Shown piece after piece: positions 1 through 10,977 of a stretch of DNA of 64,000 bases (its first letter is position 1; the number at the start of each line of letters is the position of its first letter). Under the pieces are notes generated by a model. It made no database searches, was not told the DNA's origin, and saw only the letters and a list, made by a program, of their open reading frames with translations. The DNA is from Norana najaformis (Eukaryota > Annelida > Clitellata > Crassiclitellata > Hormogastridae). The position numbers and the translations under genes are program-made. The stretch spans positions 1,687,001 to 1,751,000 of the forward strand of contig OZ029921.1 of the NCBI GenBank assembly GCA_964023275.1, in the 5' to 3' direction.

Positions 1-60
1 CAAGTGAGATGTAGGGGAGGCGCTCATTTAATTTTCTTTAGACCATTGAGCCGACAAGTT
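1..60 (-). repeat. SINE-A 3' end fragment
   Basis: CAAGTGAGATGTAGGGGAGG and the following bases match the 3' end of SINE-A copies such as 38078-38345, cut by the window edge. Confidence 0.6.
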
Positions 61-434
61 AAAGTAAGGTAATATAATCGAACAATTATGTAGTGGCTTC
101 TAGTAGCAACGGTTTAATGAATAAAACAGATCATTTTAGCTAAACCAAAATCAATACCAGTATTGATGGAAAGTGAATGAGAATGTTATAGTCAAAATGA
201 GAGGAGTCATTTGTCACAATTGTTGAGGTTTCTTTGAACTGCTGTCAAATACATTGTGTGGCATGGTATTCGATTGGCTTGAACGCGAAATTGATGCGCT
301 GTCATTAAAATTCGGCGCCGAATAAATTATGTGCTGCATGTGACCTATATATACCCGGTATATATATGCCATATTTATGCCATATATATGTATATATATA
401 CCCGGTATATATAAGGGTGTGGTCACTAAGGTTG

Positions 435-620
435 GAAAACACGAACTCAAGTGGTGTGATAGTTGAGGCAGAACGTTTGCTGTCTTCATCCCTTGAACTT
501 GGGTGTGGTTAGTGAACCGTGACCCTCGAATGGGCCAACAAGCCACAAGACACATATGTCTGTTCTCAGGCGATTTGCATACAGTAGATAGGTCTTGAAC
601 TTGATGTGGGAATGTCAGTC
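435..620 (+). repeat. Single copy of the 8245-8700 tandem unit
   Basis: Carries GTGGTTAGTGAACCGTGACC, a CTGTTCTCAGGCGATTTGCA segment and TAGGTCTTGAACTTGATGTG. These are the same blocks, in the same order, as in the array at 8245-8700. Confidence 0.65.
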
Positions 621-839
621 CGAAGGTTGAACGAAGAAGAAGGGAGACGTCTGCGGCTTACTACTTACTGGGCGAATTGATAGAGTCTTCGCTCGGACGG
701 TCTGCAGCGAGCTGAAGAAGAACTCGAGCGATTCGAAGCAGGATATTTGGTCGACTGGAGAAGCTAGGCCGTGACTGAAGCGATAGAAAGCCTGAGAGTG
801 AAAAAGCGCTTAACATTCCAAGGCCTTCGTCTTGGTAAG

Positions 840-2900
840 TGTCGATATATATGTATACACATATCAAAGGGGTGCTATATAAATTTATCATATATATAGG
901 CATAGTGTTAATTTCAAGCCCGTTTAAAGAGTATATGTATTTAGAATATAAGCGCTTGCGTGTACTTAATTGAAATTGAAGAGTCCATGCCTTAGTTGTA
1001 CACACGGTTTCAAGCGCTAGAATTCTTGTCGTAATTAATATACGTAGATGTTATGTAGATACCGTTGACATTGATGAGATAATTACGTAGATATACTATT
1101 AACAGTGGGAAGGTTTCTGTATGAAGACAGTTGAATGCTTGACGCAGGTGTTATTTAGCGCCTCTTCAGGTATCTACTCAAAAGGGGGACCTCTTGCAAG
1201 AGCCACCCCTAGACCTATCGTCTGTTATAAGCGCATCCGAAAATAGTTTCTCATTTACTTATTCATTCATTCAGTTTCAATTACTTTAAATTTTTACTTG
1301 CTTCACAGCTTTTAAAATTTTATTTTCCAATCTCTGTTTTTGCAAGGCCGTGAAAGCAAATTGTTTATTCATGCATTAGTTAATATCGATATCAAGTATG
1401 TAGAGTGTATATGCGATCGTGTGTGTGCTTAATTGAAGAGTGTATGCCATGCACATATGTTGTGTAGATACAGTGAAATTGTTTATCCGCCTGAGATATA
1501 TGGTAAAACTATTGAAAATATTAATTGAAGAGTCTAAGGCAAAGGGTTGCCACATAAATTGAATATATATGCGCTTGTGTGTGATTAATTGAAGAGTCTA
1601 AGCCTTACTTTTACACACGGTTTCAAACGCTTGAATGTCATGTAAATACCTTTGACATTGAGCGGTTAATTATTTAGCGCATCATCAGGTTATCTACTCA
1701 GAAGCGGGACATCAGAAAAGCGCCACATCTAGATCTACTAGTCCTAGACCTAGCGTCTATTATAAAAGTACCAGCGTAGCCGTGCCTAGTAGATTCGGTC
1801 AATAATTCATTTAAATAAAAACTTGATCAGTTGCATCAGTATCTACAGTTCTACACAATAACTGAAGAATAATGGCTGGTTGAACTGCATCCAAAAATAG
1901 TCGTTGCGGAATAGTTTTTCATTCACTTATTCACTCCGTCAGTTTTCAATGTCTTTCCATTTTTACTTCTTTCACAGCTTTTTTATTTTCCATTCTCGGT
2001 TAATTCTACTTTCTAAAAGTATTTTCTTTATTCTTTCGAACAGATGAGAGAAGATGGACACCATGCAAGAGTTGAAGTAGGTCATCCTCGCATTGGAATG
2101 AGGCCCGTGACCCACCAGAAATACAGCAGTAGTAAGTAACTCATAATTTTACAATATTTCCCCCTATATAAATGATTATATATGCGCTTGTGCTTAATTG
2201 AAGCGTCTAAGGCAAAGGGGTGCTATACAGAATTGAGTGTGTATAGAGGCCTAATGTAAATTTCAAGTTTGTGTAAAGGGTATGTGCATTTAGAGTATAT
2301 ATGCGCTTGTGTGTGCTTAAGTGAAGAGTCTAAAGCAAAGGGGTGCTACATAAATTGATTAAACTGTAATCCTAGTGTTAATTTCAAACTTGTTTTATAG
2401 GGTATGTGTATTTATAGAGTATATATGTGCTTGTGTGTGCTTAACCGAAGCATCTAAGTTTGGAATATAGGTGTGCATAATTTAAGTAAGGCAAAGGGGT
2501 GCTATATAAATCGATTAATAGAGGCCTAGTGTTAATTTAAAGCTTGATTAAAGCTTGTTTATGTGTGCTTAACTGAAGCGTATAAAGGCAAAGGGGTGCT
2601 ATATAAATTGCTTATATATATCATAGCCCTAGTGTTAGAGTTTCTGTGTGCTTAGTTGAAGATTCTAAGGCAATGGGGTGCTACATGTATAAGCACTTGT
2701 GTGTGCTTACTTGAAGCATCTTATGCAAAGGGATGCTATATAAACATACCTAGTAGCGTCTACTGTGTTTTTGGATGCGCTGGTTGAACTGTATCCAAAA
2801 ATAACCGTCGCATAATGGTTTTTCATTTATTTACTCAATCACGCAGTCAATTTTCAGTGCCTTTCCATTTTCTACAAGTATTTTTCTTCATTGCTTGCTC
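840..2900 (+). repeat. Nested tandem repeat region, units of about 120 bp and about 700-900 bp
   Basis: A unit of about 120 bp containing GCTTGTGTGTGCTTAATTGA, AGGCAAAGGGGTGCTATATA and CTAGTGTTAATTTCAAGC recurs at about 850-1000, 1390-1460, 1520-1640 and repeatedly from 2160 to 2750. A larger unit, ending with a CATTTACTTATTCATTCA block and a TTTTTACTT..CACAGCTTTT block, recurs near 1150-1345, 1680-1990 and 2740-2890. No gene is evident in this stretch. Confidence 0.75.
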
Positions 2901-3088
2901 CTCCTCGTGTTGGAATAAGAATAACGTAGTAAATATTTATTTATCTAAGGCAAAATTTGAAGAAGAGTGATAAAAGTTATAGTTCTTCTAATAAATGTCT
3001 TCTTTGATAGGTTTCTGGTTCGGGTCTGCTGACTGCGTGTAACGACTCTGCGAAGCAGCAGAATTTGGCACCTGGCAAGTCCGCGATT

Positions 3089-3708
3089 CGTCAACTGAAC
3101 GGATCAAGGGCCTAACAGGATAAATAAAGCAGCATAAACTAAGTAAGTTCCAAGGCCGCTCTCTCTCTCTCTGCCTCTCTGTGTCTAAGTCTTCATCTCT
3201 CTCTCTCTGTCTAAGTCTTGAAAGCCATCGACTGCGACGCAGTCGATGACCTTGAAAGACTTAGTTTATTTTGGCTCATTTTGGCTCGGCTCTCTCTCCC
3301 TCTTTCTCCTCCTCTTCCTCCCTCTCTCCTTGGCACTTTGCCAAGTCTCTCTCTCTCTCTTTCTCCCTCTCTCCCTCTTCCTCCCTCTCTCTTCGGCACC
3401 TTTGCCAAGGAGAGAGGGAGGAAGAGGAAGAGAGGAAGAAAGAGAGAGAGAGAGACTTGGCAAAGTGCCAAGGAGAGAGGGAGGAAGAGGAGGAGAAAGA
3501 GAGAGAGAGAGCCGAGCCAAAATAAACTAAGTCTTTCAAGGTCATCGACTGCGTCGCAGTCGATGGCTTTCAAGACTTAGACAGAGAGAGAGAGATGAAG
3601 ACTTAGTTAGATAGACAAAGAGAGGCAGAGAGAGAGAGCGGCTTTGGAACTTACTTAGTTTATGCTGCTTCATCCTGTTTAGGCCCTTCTTGATCCGTTC
3701 AGTTGACG
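3089..3708. repeat. 620-bp near-perfect palindrome (arms of about 300 bp)
   Basis: The left arm starts CGTCAACTGAACGGATCAAG and the right arm ends with its reverse complement. The match runs through GCAGCATAAACTAAGTAAGT, CT-rich tracts, CCATCGACTGCGACGCAGTC and TTGGCACTTTGCCAAG to a short loop near 3392-3408. Small secondary hairpins sit inside each arm. The outer arm sequence resembles the 3' part of SINE-A. Mirror frames occur on both strands because of the symmetry and are not genes. Confidence 0.92.
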
Positions 3709-3759
3709 GACCCCAAGGTTCTGGACACGGGTGTCTCAGCTGATGAAGATCGTCACTCG

Positions 3760-4654
3760 ACTAATTTCTCCATGTCCAAACCAATCTAGGTAGAGACATC
3801 AACATAACGCAAACGATTACAAAAGGAAACTCATAAAAGGAAAAAAGAAAGAGAGACGCAGGCTAGCAAGCAACATGCAGGCTAGCAATGAAATCAGTAG
3901 CAATGAAAGCAAGCAAGTTAGCAAACAGTAGCAGTTGAAGGAAGCAAGCCCAAGCAGTTGCAGCTGAAGTTCAAGCACTCTCTACTCACCACTCATCACT
4001 TAATCATTCTCTCTCTCTCGATAACGCAAACGATTATACATCTCTCTGTCTCTCATCTGTCTCTCCCTCTCTCTCCTCTCCCTCTCTCTCTCTCTCAAAG
4101 CAAAAAATCAGTAGCAGAGGAAACCTGCAGTGAAGCAAGCAAGCGGAAGGAATGAAGATCTTAAACTAAATGATACCTTACAAGAGCACCAATCAAGGTA
4201 GTTATCAACATAACGCAAACGATTATACATCTCTCTGTCTCTCCTCTCTCTCTCCTATCTCTGTCTCTCCTCTCTCTCTCCCTCCTCTCTTCTCTCTCTC
4301 TCTCAAAGCAAAAAATCAGTAGCAGAGGAAACATGCAGTGAAGCAAGCAAGCGGAAGGAATGAAGATGTAAACTAAACGATACCTTACAAGAGTACCAAT
4401 CTAGGTAGACATCAACATAACGTAAACGATTATCTAGGTAGACATCAACATAACGTAAACGATTACACATATCGCCGTGGAAATAACACGCTGAATTTCT
4501 AAATAATCTGACATTTCGCGAATACAGTTTTACATGCGTAAAAGGAACCACTGAATGATATTCACATCGACTCAAAAACTACAAACAGAAGCAGTTGCAG
4601 CTGAAGTTCAAGCACTCTACTCTCTGACTCATGCACCACTCATCACTTAATCAT

Positions 4655-4686
<32 letters not shown>

Positions 4687-5448
4687 GAAAAGCAAAAAAA
4701 AATCAGTAGCAGAGGAAACATGCAGTTGAAGCAAGCAAGCGGAAGGAATGAAGATCTTAAACTAAACGATACCTTACAAGAGCACCAATCTAGGTAGTTA
4801 TCAACATAACGCAAACGATTATATACATCTCTCTGTCTCTGTCTCTCTGTCTCTCTCCCTCTCTCCTCTCTCTCTCTCGAAAAGCAAAAAAATCAGTAGC
4901 AGAGGAAACATGCAGTTGAAGCAAGCAAGCGGAATGAATGAAGATCTTAAACTAAACGATACCTTACAAGAGCACCAATCTAGTTAGACATCAACTTAAC
5001 CCAAACGATTACACATTTCCTTCCTCTCTCTTCTCTCTTCCTCTCTCTTCTCTCTTCCTCTCTCTTCTCTCTTCCTCTCTCTTCCCCTCTCTCTCTCTCT
5101 TCCTCTCTCTTCCTCTCTCTCTCTCTTCCTCTCTCTCTCTCTTCCTCTCTCTCTCTCTTCCTCTCTCTCTCTCTTCCTCTCTCTCTCTCTTCCTCTCTTC
5201 CTCTCTCTCTCTTCCTCTCTCTCTTCCTCTCTCTTCCTCTCTCTCTTCCTCTCTCTTCCTCTCTCTTCCTCTCTCTCCCTCTCTCTCTCTCTCTCTTCCT
5301 CTCTCTCTCTTCCTCTCTCTCTCTCTCCTCTCTCTCTCTCCTCTCTCTCTCTCTTCCTCTCTCTCTCTCTTCCTCTCTCTCTCTCTCTTCCTCTCTCTCT
5401 CTCTCTCTTCCTCTCTCTCTCTCTCTTCCTCTCTCTCTCTCTCTCTTC

Positions 5449-5482
<34 letters not shown>

Positions 5483-6130
5483 TCTCTCTCTCTCTCTCAA
5501 AGCAAAAAATCAGTAGCAGAGGAAACATGCAGTTGAAGCAAGCAAGCGGAAGGAATGAAGATCTAAACTAAACGATACCTTACAAGAGTACCAATCTAGG
5601 TAGACATCAACATAACGCAAACGATTACACATATGACAATACACATATATGACAAACAGCTCTTAAAGGGAAAAAAGAAAGTAAGAAAGAGAGGCACAGA
5701 GCAAGCAAGCATGCAGACTAGCAATGAAATTAGCAGCAGATGAAGCAAGCAGCAGTTCAGGCAAGCAAACTTTCTCCAGATGCAAACCAATCTAGATAGA
5801 CATCAACATAACGCAAACGATTACAAAAGGAAAGCTCATAAAAGGAAAAAAGAAAGGAAGAAAGAGAGACACAGAGCAAGCAAACACGCAGGCCAGCAAT
5901 GAAATCAGTAGCAATGCAAGCAAGCAAGCAAGTTAGCAAACAGTAGCAGTTGAAGGAAGGAAGTAAGCAGTCGCAGCTGAAGTTCAAGCACTCTACAGGA
6001 ACGAATCGAACGTAATTAGATAGACAGACAGACAGGCAGGCAAACAGGGAGGCAAACAGGCAGGCAGACAGACAGATTTCACTGACTCACTCACTAACTC
6101 AGTGACCGACTGACTCATGCACTCATCACT
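3760..6130 (+). repeat. Irregular tandem array, units of about 190-620 bp
   Basis: Copies of CATAACGCAAACGATTA occur near 3801, 4020, 4208, 4418, 4449, 4802, 4993, 5607 and 5809. Each is followed by CT microsatellite and AATCAGTAGCAGAGGAAACA, then GAAGCAAGCAAGCGGAAGGA and ACGATACCTTACAAGAG. The 200-bp block at 3790-3990 is nearly repeated at 5780-6000. No gene is evident. Confidence 0.85.
5025..5500. repeat. CT-rich low-complexity tract
   Basis: About 470 bp of CTCT with regular TTCC interruptions. The Arg/Glu-rich antisense frames here are simple-sequence artefacts. Confidence 0.95.
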
Positions 6131-6546
6131 TACTCAATCATTGAGACTTGTATAAACAGCAGAGTGAGTGCCTCGAACCCTTAACCCCAAAGTCTTATAC
6201 TGGCATCACTGCCCGCTTATCAAACCGATGCCAGGTTCCGACTTAGGTCACGGTCCGCAGGTTTCGCTCGGGTGGTTTGCATGTGGCTCTGCTTGGTCTG
6301 GGAATCCATGGGATACAAAGCTACGTCACGCCTGACCTCGTTTACATGTAATGCCATCTAACTTTGCTCCTAACAGGGCAACAATTCTTCTGTTAAATGT
6401 TTCTGTTCTTGTCTCTCACTCCCTCTCCATTTCCCTTAATTCCCACCATTTCTTCTTTTCTTCGCTTTTCTTCATTTTCTTCCTCTTTCTTTTGTTTGCT
6501 CTCTAAATCGATCTTCAATATTTTCAACTGGTCTCTTCTTTTTTCT

Positions 6547-6712
6547 TCCTATTCTCATCTCTTCCTCTTCTTTCTTGTTTATTAGATTACATCTCTTCAT
6601 TCTCATCATCTTTGTTTTCTCCTTTTTCCATCTCGTTTTTCTTAAACTTCCTCCTCATCTTTTGACTATTTTAAAACCAGATAATGGATTGCTCAGACTC
6701 ACTAGCATCTTT
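6547..6712 (+). repeat. Direct repeat, copy 1 (pyrimidine-rich)
   Basis: Begins CTATTCTCATCTCTTCCTCT and ends GATTGCTCAGACTCACTAGC. A near-identical copy lies at 7321-7506. Confidence 0.85.
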
Positions 6713-7139
6713 CTCTCTCTGTCTCTCTGTCTCTCTCTGTCTCTCTGTCTCTCTCTCTCATCAACAGCACAGAGCATACAGCTCATAAAAGGAAAAGAGA
6801 GAACAAATCAATTCTTATCAGTTTCGCCGTGGAAATGACACACTGAATTTCTAAAAAGTCTACTGACATTTAGCGAATACAATTTAACATGCGTCACATC
6901 GGCTCAAACTGTTTTTCACAGGGAGGGGCCAGAAAATTGCTTCTATTGTGGCGGCGCATATGGAATTTCCTGAAAATCTGATTCCTCTGTTCAAAATGCA
7001 CAAATTGCCTCACCATACAGCTCATAATAAGGCAGAAAAAGGAAGAAGGAGAGATAAAGAGACCAGTTTCGCCGTGGAAATCTACTTTTCTGATATTCAG
7101 AGTCCTCCATAATTTTACAAACGAGATGCTGAATTTCTA

Positions 7140-7320
7140 AAAATGAATCAGTAGCAATGCAAGCAAGCACACAGGCTAGCAATGAAATCAGTAGCAATGG
7201 AAGCAAGCAAGCATGCAGGATAGCAATGAAGTCAGTAGCAATGCAAGCAACATGCAGGCAAGTAAGCACACAGGCTAGCAATGAAATCAGAAGCAATGCA
7301 AGCTACATGCAGGCTAGCCT
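7140..7320 (+). repeat. Tandem repeat of about 40 bp
   Basis: About five copies of a unit containing AATGAAATCAGTAGCAATGC and AAGCAAGCACACAGGCTAGC. Confidence 0.75.
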
Positions 7321-7506
7321 TCCTATTCTCATCTCTTCCTCTTCTTTCTTTGTTTATTAGATTACATCTCTTCATTCTCATCATTTTTGTTTTCTCATTT
7401 TTCCATCTCGTTTTTCTTAAACTTATTCCTCCTATTCCTCTTCCTCCTCCTCATCTTTTGACTGTTTTAAAATCAGATAATGGATTGCTTAGACTCACTA
7501 GCATCT
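7321..7506 (+). repeat. Direct repeat, copy 2
   Basis: Matches 6547-6712 with about 20 extra bp (TATTCCTCCTATTCCTCTTC). Confidence 0.85.
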
Positions 7507-7889
7507 TCCAGTTCTTCCTCTATTGATGTCAGCTCCTCATTCAGCGTTTCTTCTTGTCACCGTTTCTACTTCTCATCCATTTCATGCTGAAGAAGTTGCA
7601 AGTGATGCTTGCGCTGCTGAAGCTGGATCTATAAAACACCAAACATCTCAAGAAATTGTAATCCCATGTGAATTAAGCAGCCTAGAGATAATAGCACTAG
7701 TTTTACATGATTAAGGATAGATTCTTCGTTCTGAGGATACAGCATGGCAAGCACAGTGAAGTTAAGCAATGTCAAGCATGGTTATCATGTGGATGGGAGA
7801 AGATCCATTGCAGAACAAGCCACCTATGCCAATCAACCACCATCCCCTGCAGTCGGTATAAGGGGAAGGATTCAGTTTAGTTTTTATTA

Positions 7890-7990
7890 TTTATGCATTT
7901 ATTGAGCAGCGCCATCTAATGACTAAAATCAATTGATTGGGCTAAGCAATTGCGAGTGAAGGACTTGCTCAAGGACCCTACAGCCTTAAA
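7890..7990 (-). repeat. SINE-V-like fragment
   Basis: On the minus strand it reads GGGTCCTTGAGCAAGTCCTT then CACTCGCAATTG, matching the body of the tRNA-headed repeat at 30930-31110. It ends at the GGCGCTGCTCAATAAA-like tail. Confidence 0.55.
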
Positions 7991-8244
7991 ATGAAAACTT
8001 GCCTCTTCAGTTTAGAGCAAGGGATGGTCTCGGTGTGAGTTGCACCAATTGTCCGACTTACCTTACGAATTCTCCAACTCTTGGTGAATTCTTGCAATAT
8101 CTGCGCTGGTCTTTCACTCAAAACTGAAAACTATTTCCTTTTAATTATTCGAATAAAACGCGTCTTTCAATATCAACTCAAAATCAATACAAATCCAAAG
8201 ACACTGTGCTGCCCCCTTGCGCCCAAACCACAGATTGACGTACA

Positions 8245-8700
8245 AGTGTCTACACGTGTCAACAGTCGTACCTTGTATAACTCAAGAGGTCTGGAACGAG
8301 GAGGAGCGCTCAAACCAAACGGCCATCCACCAAATGTCTGTTTTCAAACGATTTGAATATCGTAAACGAGTCTTGATTGAGTGTAGTCAGCAAACCGTGA
8401 CCGTTTTTAACAAGTGTGAAGTGAACAAAAGAGCGTTCAAGTCAATCGGCCAGATAATTACCTGCCTGTTTTCAAACGGTTTGTGTACTGTAGATGGGTC
8501 ATGCGTGGTCAGCGAACCGAGACGGTGTGTAAAAGATGTGGAGCGAAAAGGAGGAGTGCTCGGTCCAATCGGCCAGCGTGCCAATAGACTTTTCAAACGA
8601 TATGTATAAGACAGACGGGTCTTGAACTTAAGTGTGGTCAGTAACCGTGACCGCGTTTAACAGATGTGGAGTGAGGAGCGCTTAAACTAATCGGCCATGA
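8245..8700 (+). repeat. Tandem array of about 115-130 bp units
   Basis: Four imperfect copies with GTCAGCGAACCGTGACC-like, AGATGTGGAGTGAGGAGC-like and TTTTCAAACGATTTG-like blocks. A solitary copy lies at 435-620. Open frames across it are not convincing genes. Confidence 0.75.
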
Positions 8701-9684
8701 TGAAGCCAAAAATGGCACAAATACTATTAAAATTACCTTAAGCATACACGCGCATCCTTATTATACAGCCTTCGTGCTATCTTGAGCATACTAGGGCAGG
8801 TGACCAGTGCTCTCCCTCGCCGGCTGATCTTCTTACTGATAGTTCTGCTGTTATTTAGCTAATATAATAGAAATAAATGCATGAACACAAGCTAAAGGAT
8901 GGATAACTAAATAATTCTACCAACATATAGGGAATAAAATTTAAAATGCGTAACAACATCCATTATTTAAAGGCATTTGCTTCTTATTAATTGTTTTACT
9001 CAGTATTTTACTGTCACCTTTTTTGTAATCCATGATGTAAATAGGTGACCTTAGTAGCGGAACTGTTTGTTCCTTTTAGGTCAGCCCATTGGCACCACTG
9101 TATGTGACAGACTTTAATTGTGCTTGTTAATTATTTTTTGGTTGTCAATAAAAATATCTCTCTCTCTCTCTCTCTCTCTCACGTAAGGCCCACATGCTAC
9201 TTTCAAACCATCAGTCACCGTCTCATTGAAGTAACTGTATTAAAAATGTTTTATCTTCCATCTTCTACTTTTTATCTTTTATCTTTTCCATCTTCTAGTT
9301 CGTGTTATGTCACTAGGGCATAAGGCCTAACAGATAAAATAATAAATTCTTACCAGTTTCGCCGTGGAAATCGAATTTTCTGATATTCGGAGTCCTCAAC
9401 GAGGTAATAGAAGAACTAGAGGAAGTGCTGCCGTGTATTGGGATTACGGCAGCGGAAGTGACGTATCGCTAGGCCATCTGTTAGACGGGTCACCTGTCAA
9501 CAACGCATCTGCCAAGGCAATTAGGATGTGGAATTTGGCCAAATTTATAAGAAAAATCTTTGTCTCCAGCCCCACTGAATTTTGTTTGTTATTTCTAATT
9601 CGCGTATGGGACGCTAATTTTGTGTTTTCGTTACGTAGGTGGAATAACTGAGCCTACGTTAACATGTTCTCAGGCGCCTCTGTG

Positions 9685-9850
9685 CGTGAGGATGCCGGTT
9701 CATGGACAGATCGTGGCTTTTTCACAGATTTTAATCTCGGGCTAGCACGGCCTGATACCCTTTTAAACGGGCAGCGTGATGAAGGATCTCTCCCGATAAA
9801 TGGGTTGCTGCCATACTTGCATCTTATGTTCGGAGAACAAGGTCACAACT
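9685..9850 (-). repeat. SINE-C copy
   Basis: TGAGGATGCCGGTT, AATCTCGGGCTAGCACGG, AAACGGGCAGCG and GAAGGATCTC lie in the order seen at 45765-45910, the reverse of 50745-50955. Confidence 0.65.
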
Positions 9851-10727
9851 TCCAAAGGGCTACCCTGCGAAGACTTAGTGTAAATGAAAAGCATTCAAAG
9901 TTGCTTTGTGCAGAGATGGCTGCTTCCACATGTACCATAAGCAAAATCAGCTAGTGGTTCCACGAACCAGTGCTGAGCAAATAAGTAAGTGCTTGTGTTG
10001 TATAAAGAAGGTAAGCAGTATAGCACATCAAAACAACTTCAAATTTTCATTCTAAATTGTCTTCCTAGAACTATTCAGTCCAGTCTGTTGAGAAAGAGGA
10101 GTGAATCCAGGAAGCTTCTGCCATCTTCAAGATGACCATCCACTGTCGATCCAGCACACTCAAGCATTTCTCAAATTGGCTTTTTTCAGGACCACCAATA
10201 TTTGAAAAGGAAACAAAACCTCTGTCTGTGTGCCTGGCTTGTTGTAATGTTTCTGTTGTTACCCTGTTGTGCATCTAGTGTTTTTGATGTTGTGCTTTTA
10301 TTGCTGTGCATGTGTCTGGGAAGTGGGTGGGTGGGTGGGTAGGCAATCCCAAAATTTTATTTCAAAACTGGACAAAAAGGATTGAAACAGGAGATAAAAT
10401 GTTGAAAACTTTAATTAATATGGCATTTTGCGGTGAAATAACTCTCGTCAGTATAACGTTTTCGGCAGTGAAAAACAAGAAGCAGTGTATTTCAGTTTGT
10501 ATCATTTTATCAAATTATTCTTATTGCGCAACTTCTCATAAAAGACTCGCATCAAATATAAGTCCCAGACAAGATTTATCATAATCCACATGTGCGTCCA
10601 CCTCTTAGTACGCAGCAAAGTGGGTTACTGTAGCATATGACTCAAATCCTGGGGCATCAGCTTATTAGCTTTTCCAATCATCTTCTCTAGCCAGTGTAGA
10701 CAGTACTGTCAGTGGTATGATGCGGGG

Positions 10728-10870
10728 CATGGTAGCTGATTGGTTAGAGTGCTCGGCTTGTAACTTGAAGGTTACAGATCCGAGCCTCCCCTCAAACGAT
10801 TAATGTGTAGGGACCTTCACTCACAACTGCTCTGAGCCTCAGATTTAGATTAACTGACCTTGCACACATA
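10728..10870 (+). repeat. tRNA-headed SINE (SINE-V)
   Basis: GGGGCATGGTAGCTGATTGG and TTAGAGTGCTCGGCTTGTAA resemble a tRNA A-box arm; CAGATCCGAGCCTCCCC stands at the B box. The same element lies at 30930-31110. It is not a functional tRNA because the arms do not close. Confidence 0.7.
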
Positions 10871-10977
10871 ATGAAAGCAAAATAACAACAACTTGATGCT
10901 TGTTAAAACAAAACCGCAGACCAGACAATGGCTGCAGAAAGGTAACTACATTCCTAAATGTTTCCTGTGAGAAAATT

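Noticed and set aside
3211-3580. Mirror open frames of about 120 residues on both strands
   Set aside because: They are created by the palindrome and CT/GA tracts. Both strands encode the same first residues.
4980-5528. Arg/Glu-rich frames of 163-182 residues
   Set aside because: Pure translation of a CT/GA simple-sequence tract.
9364-9954. Two plus-strand frames of about 95 residues
   Set aside because: The second overlaps a reversed SINE-C copy; the first starts in a dispersed GTTTCGCCGTGGAAAT repeat. No homology or splice partners.
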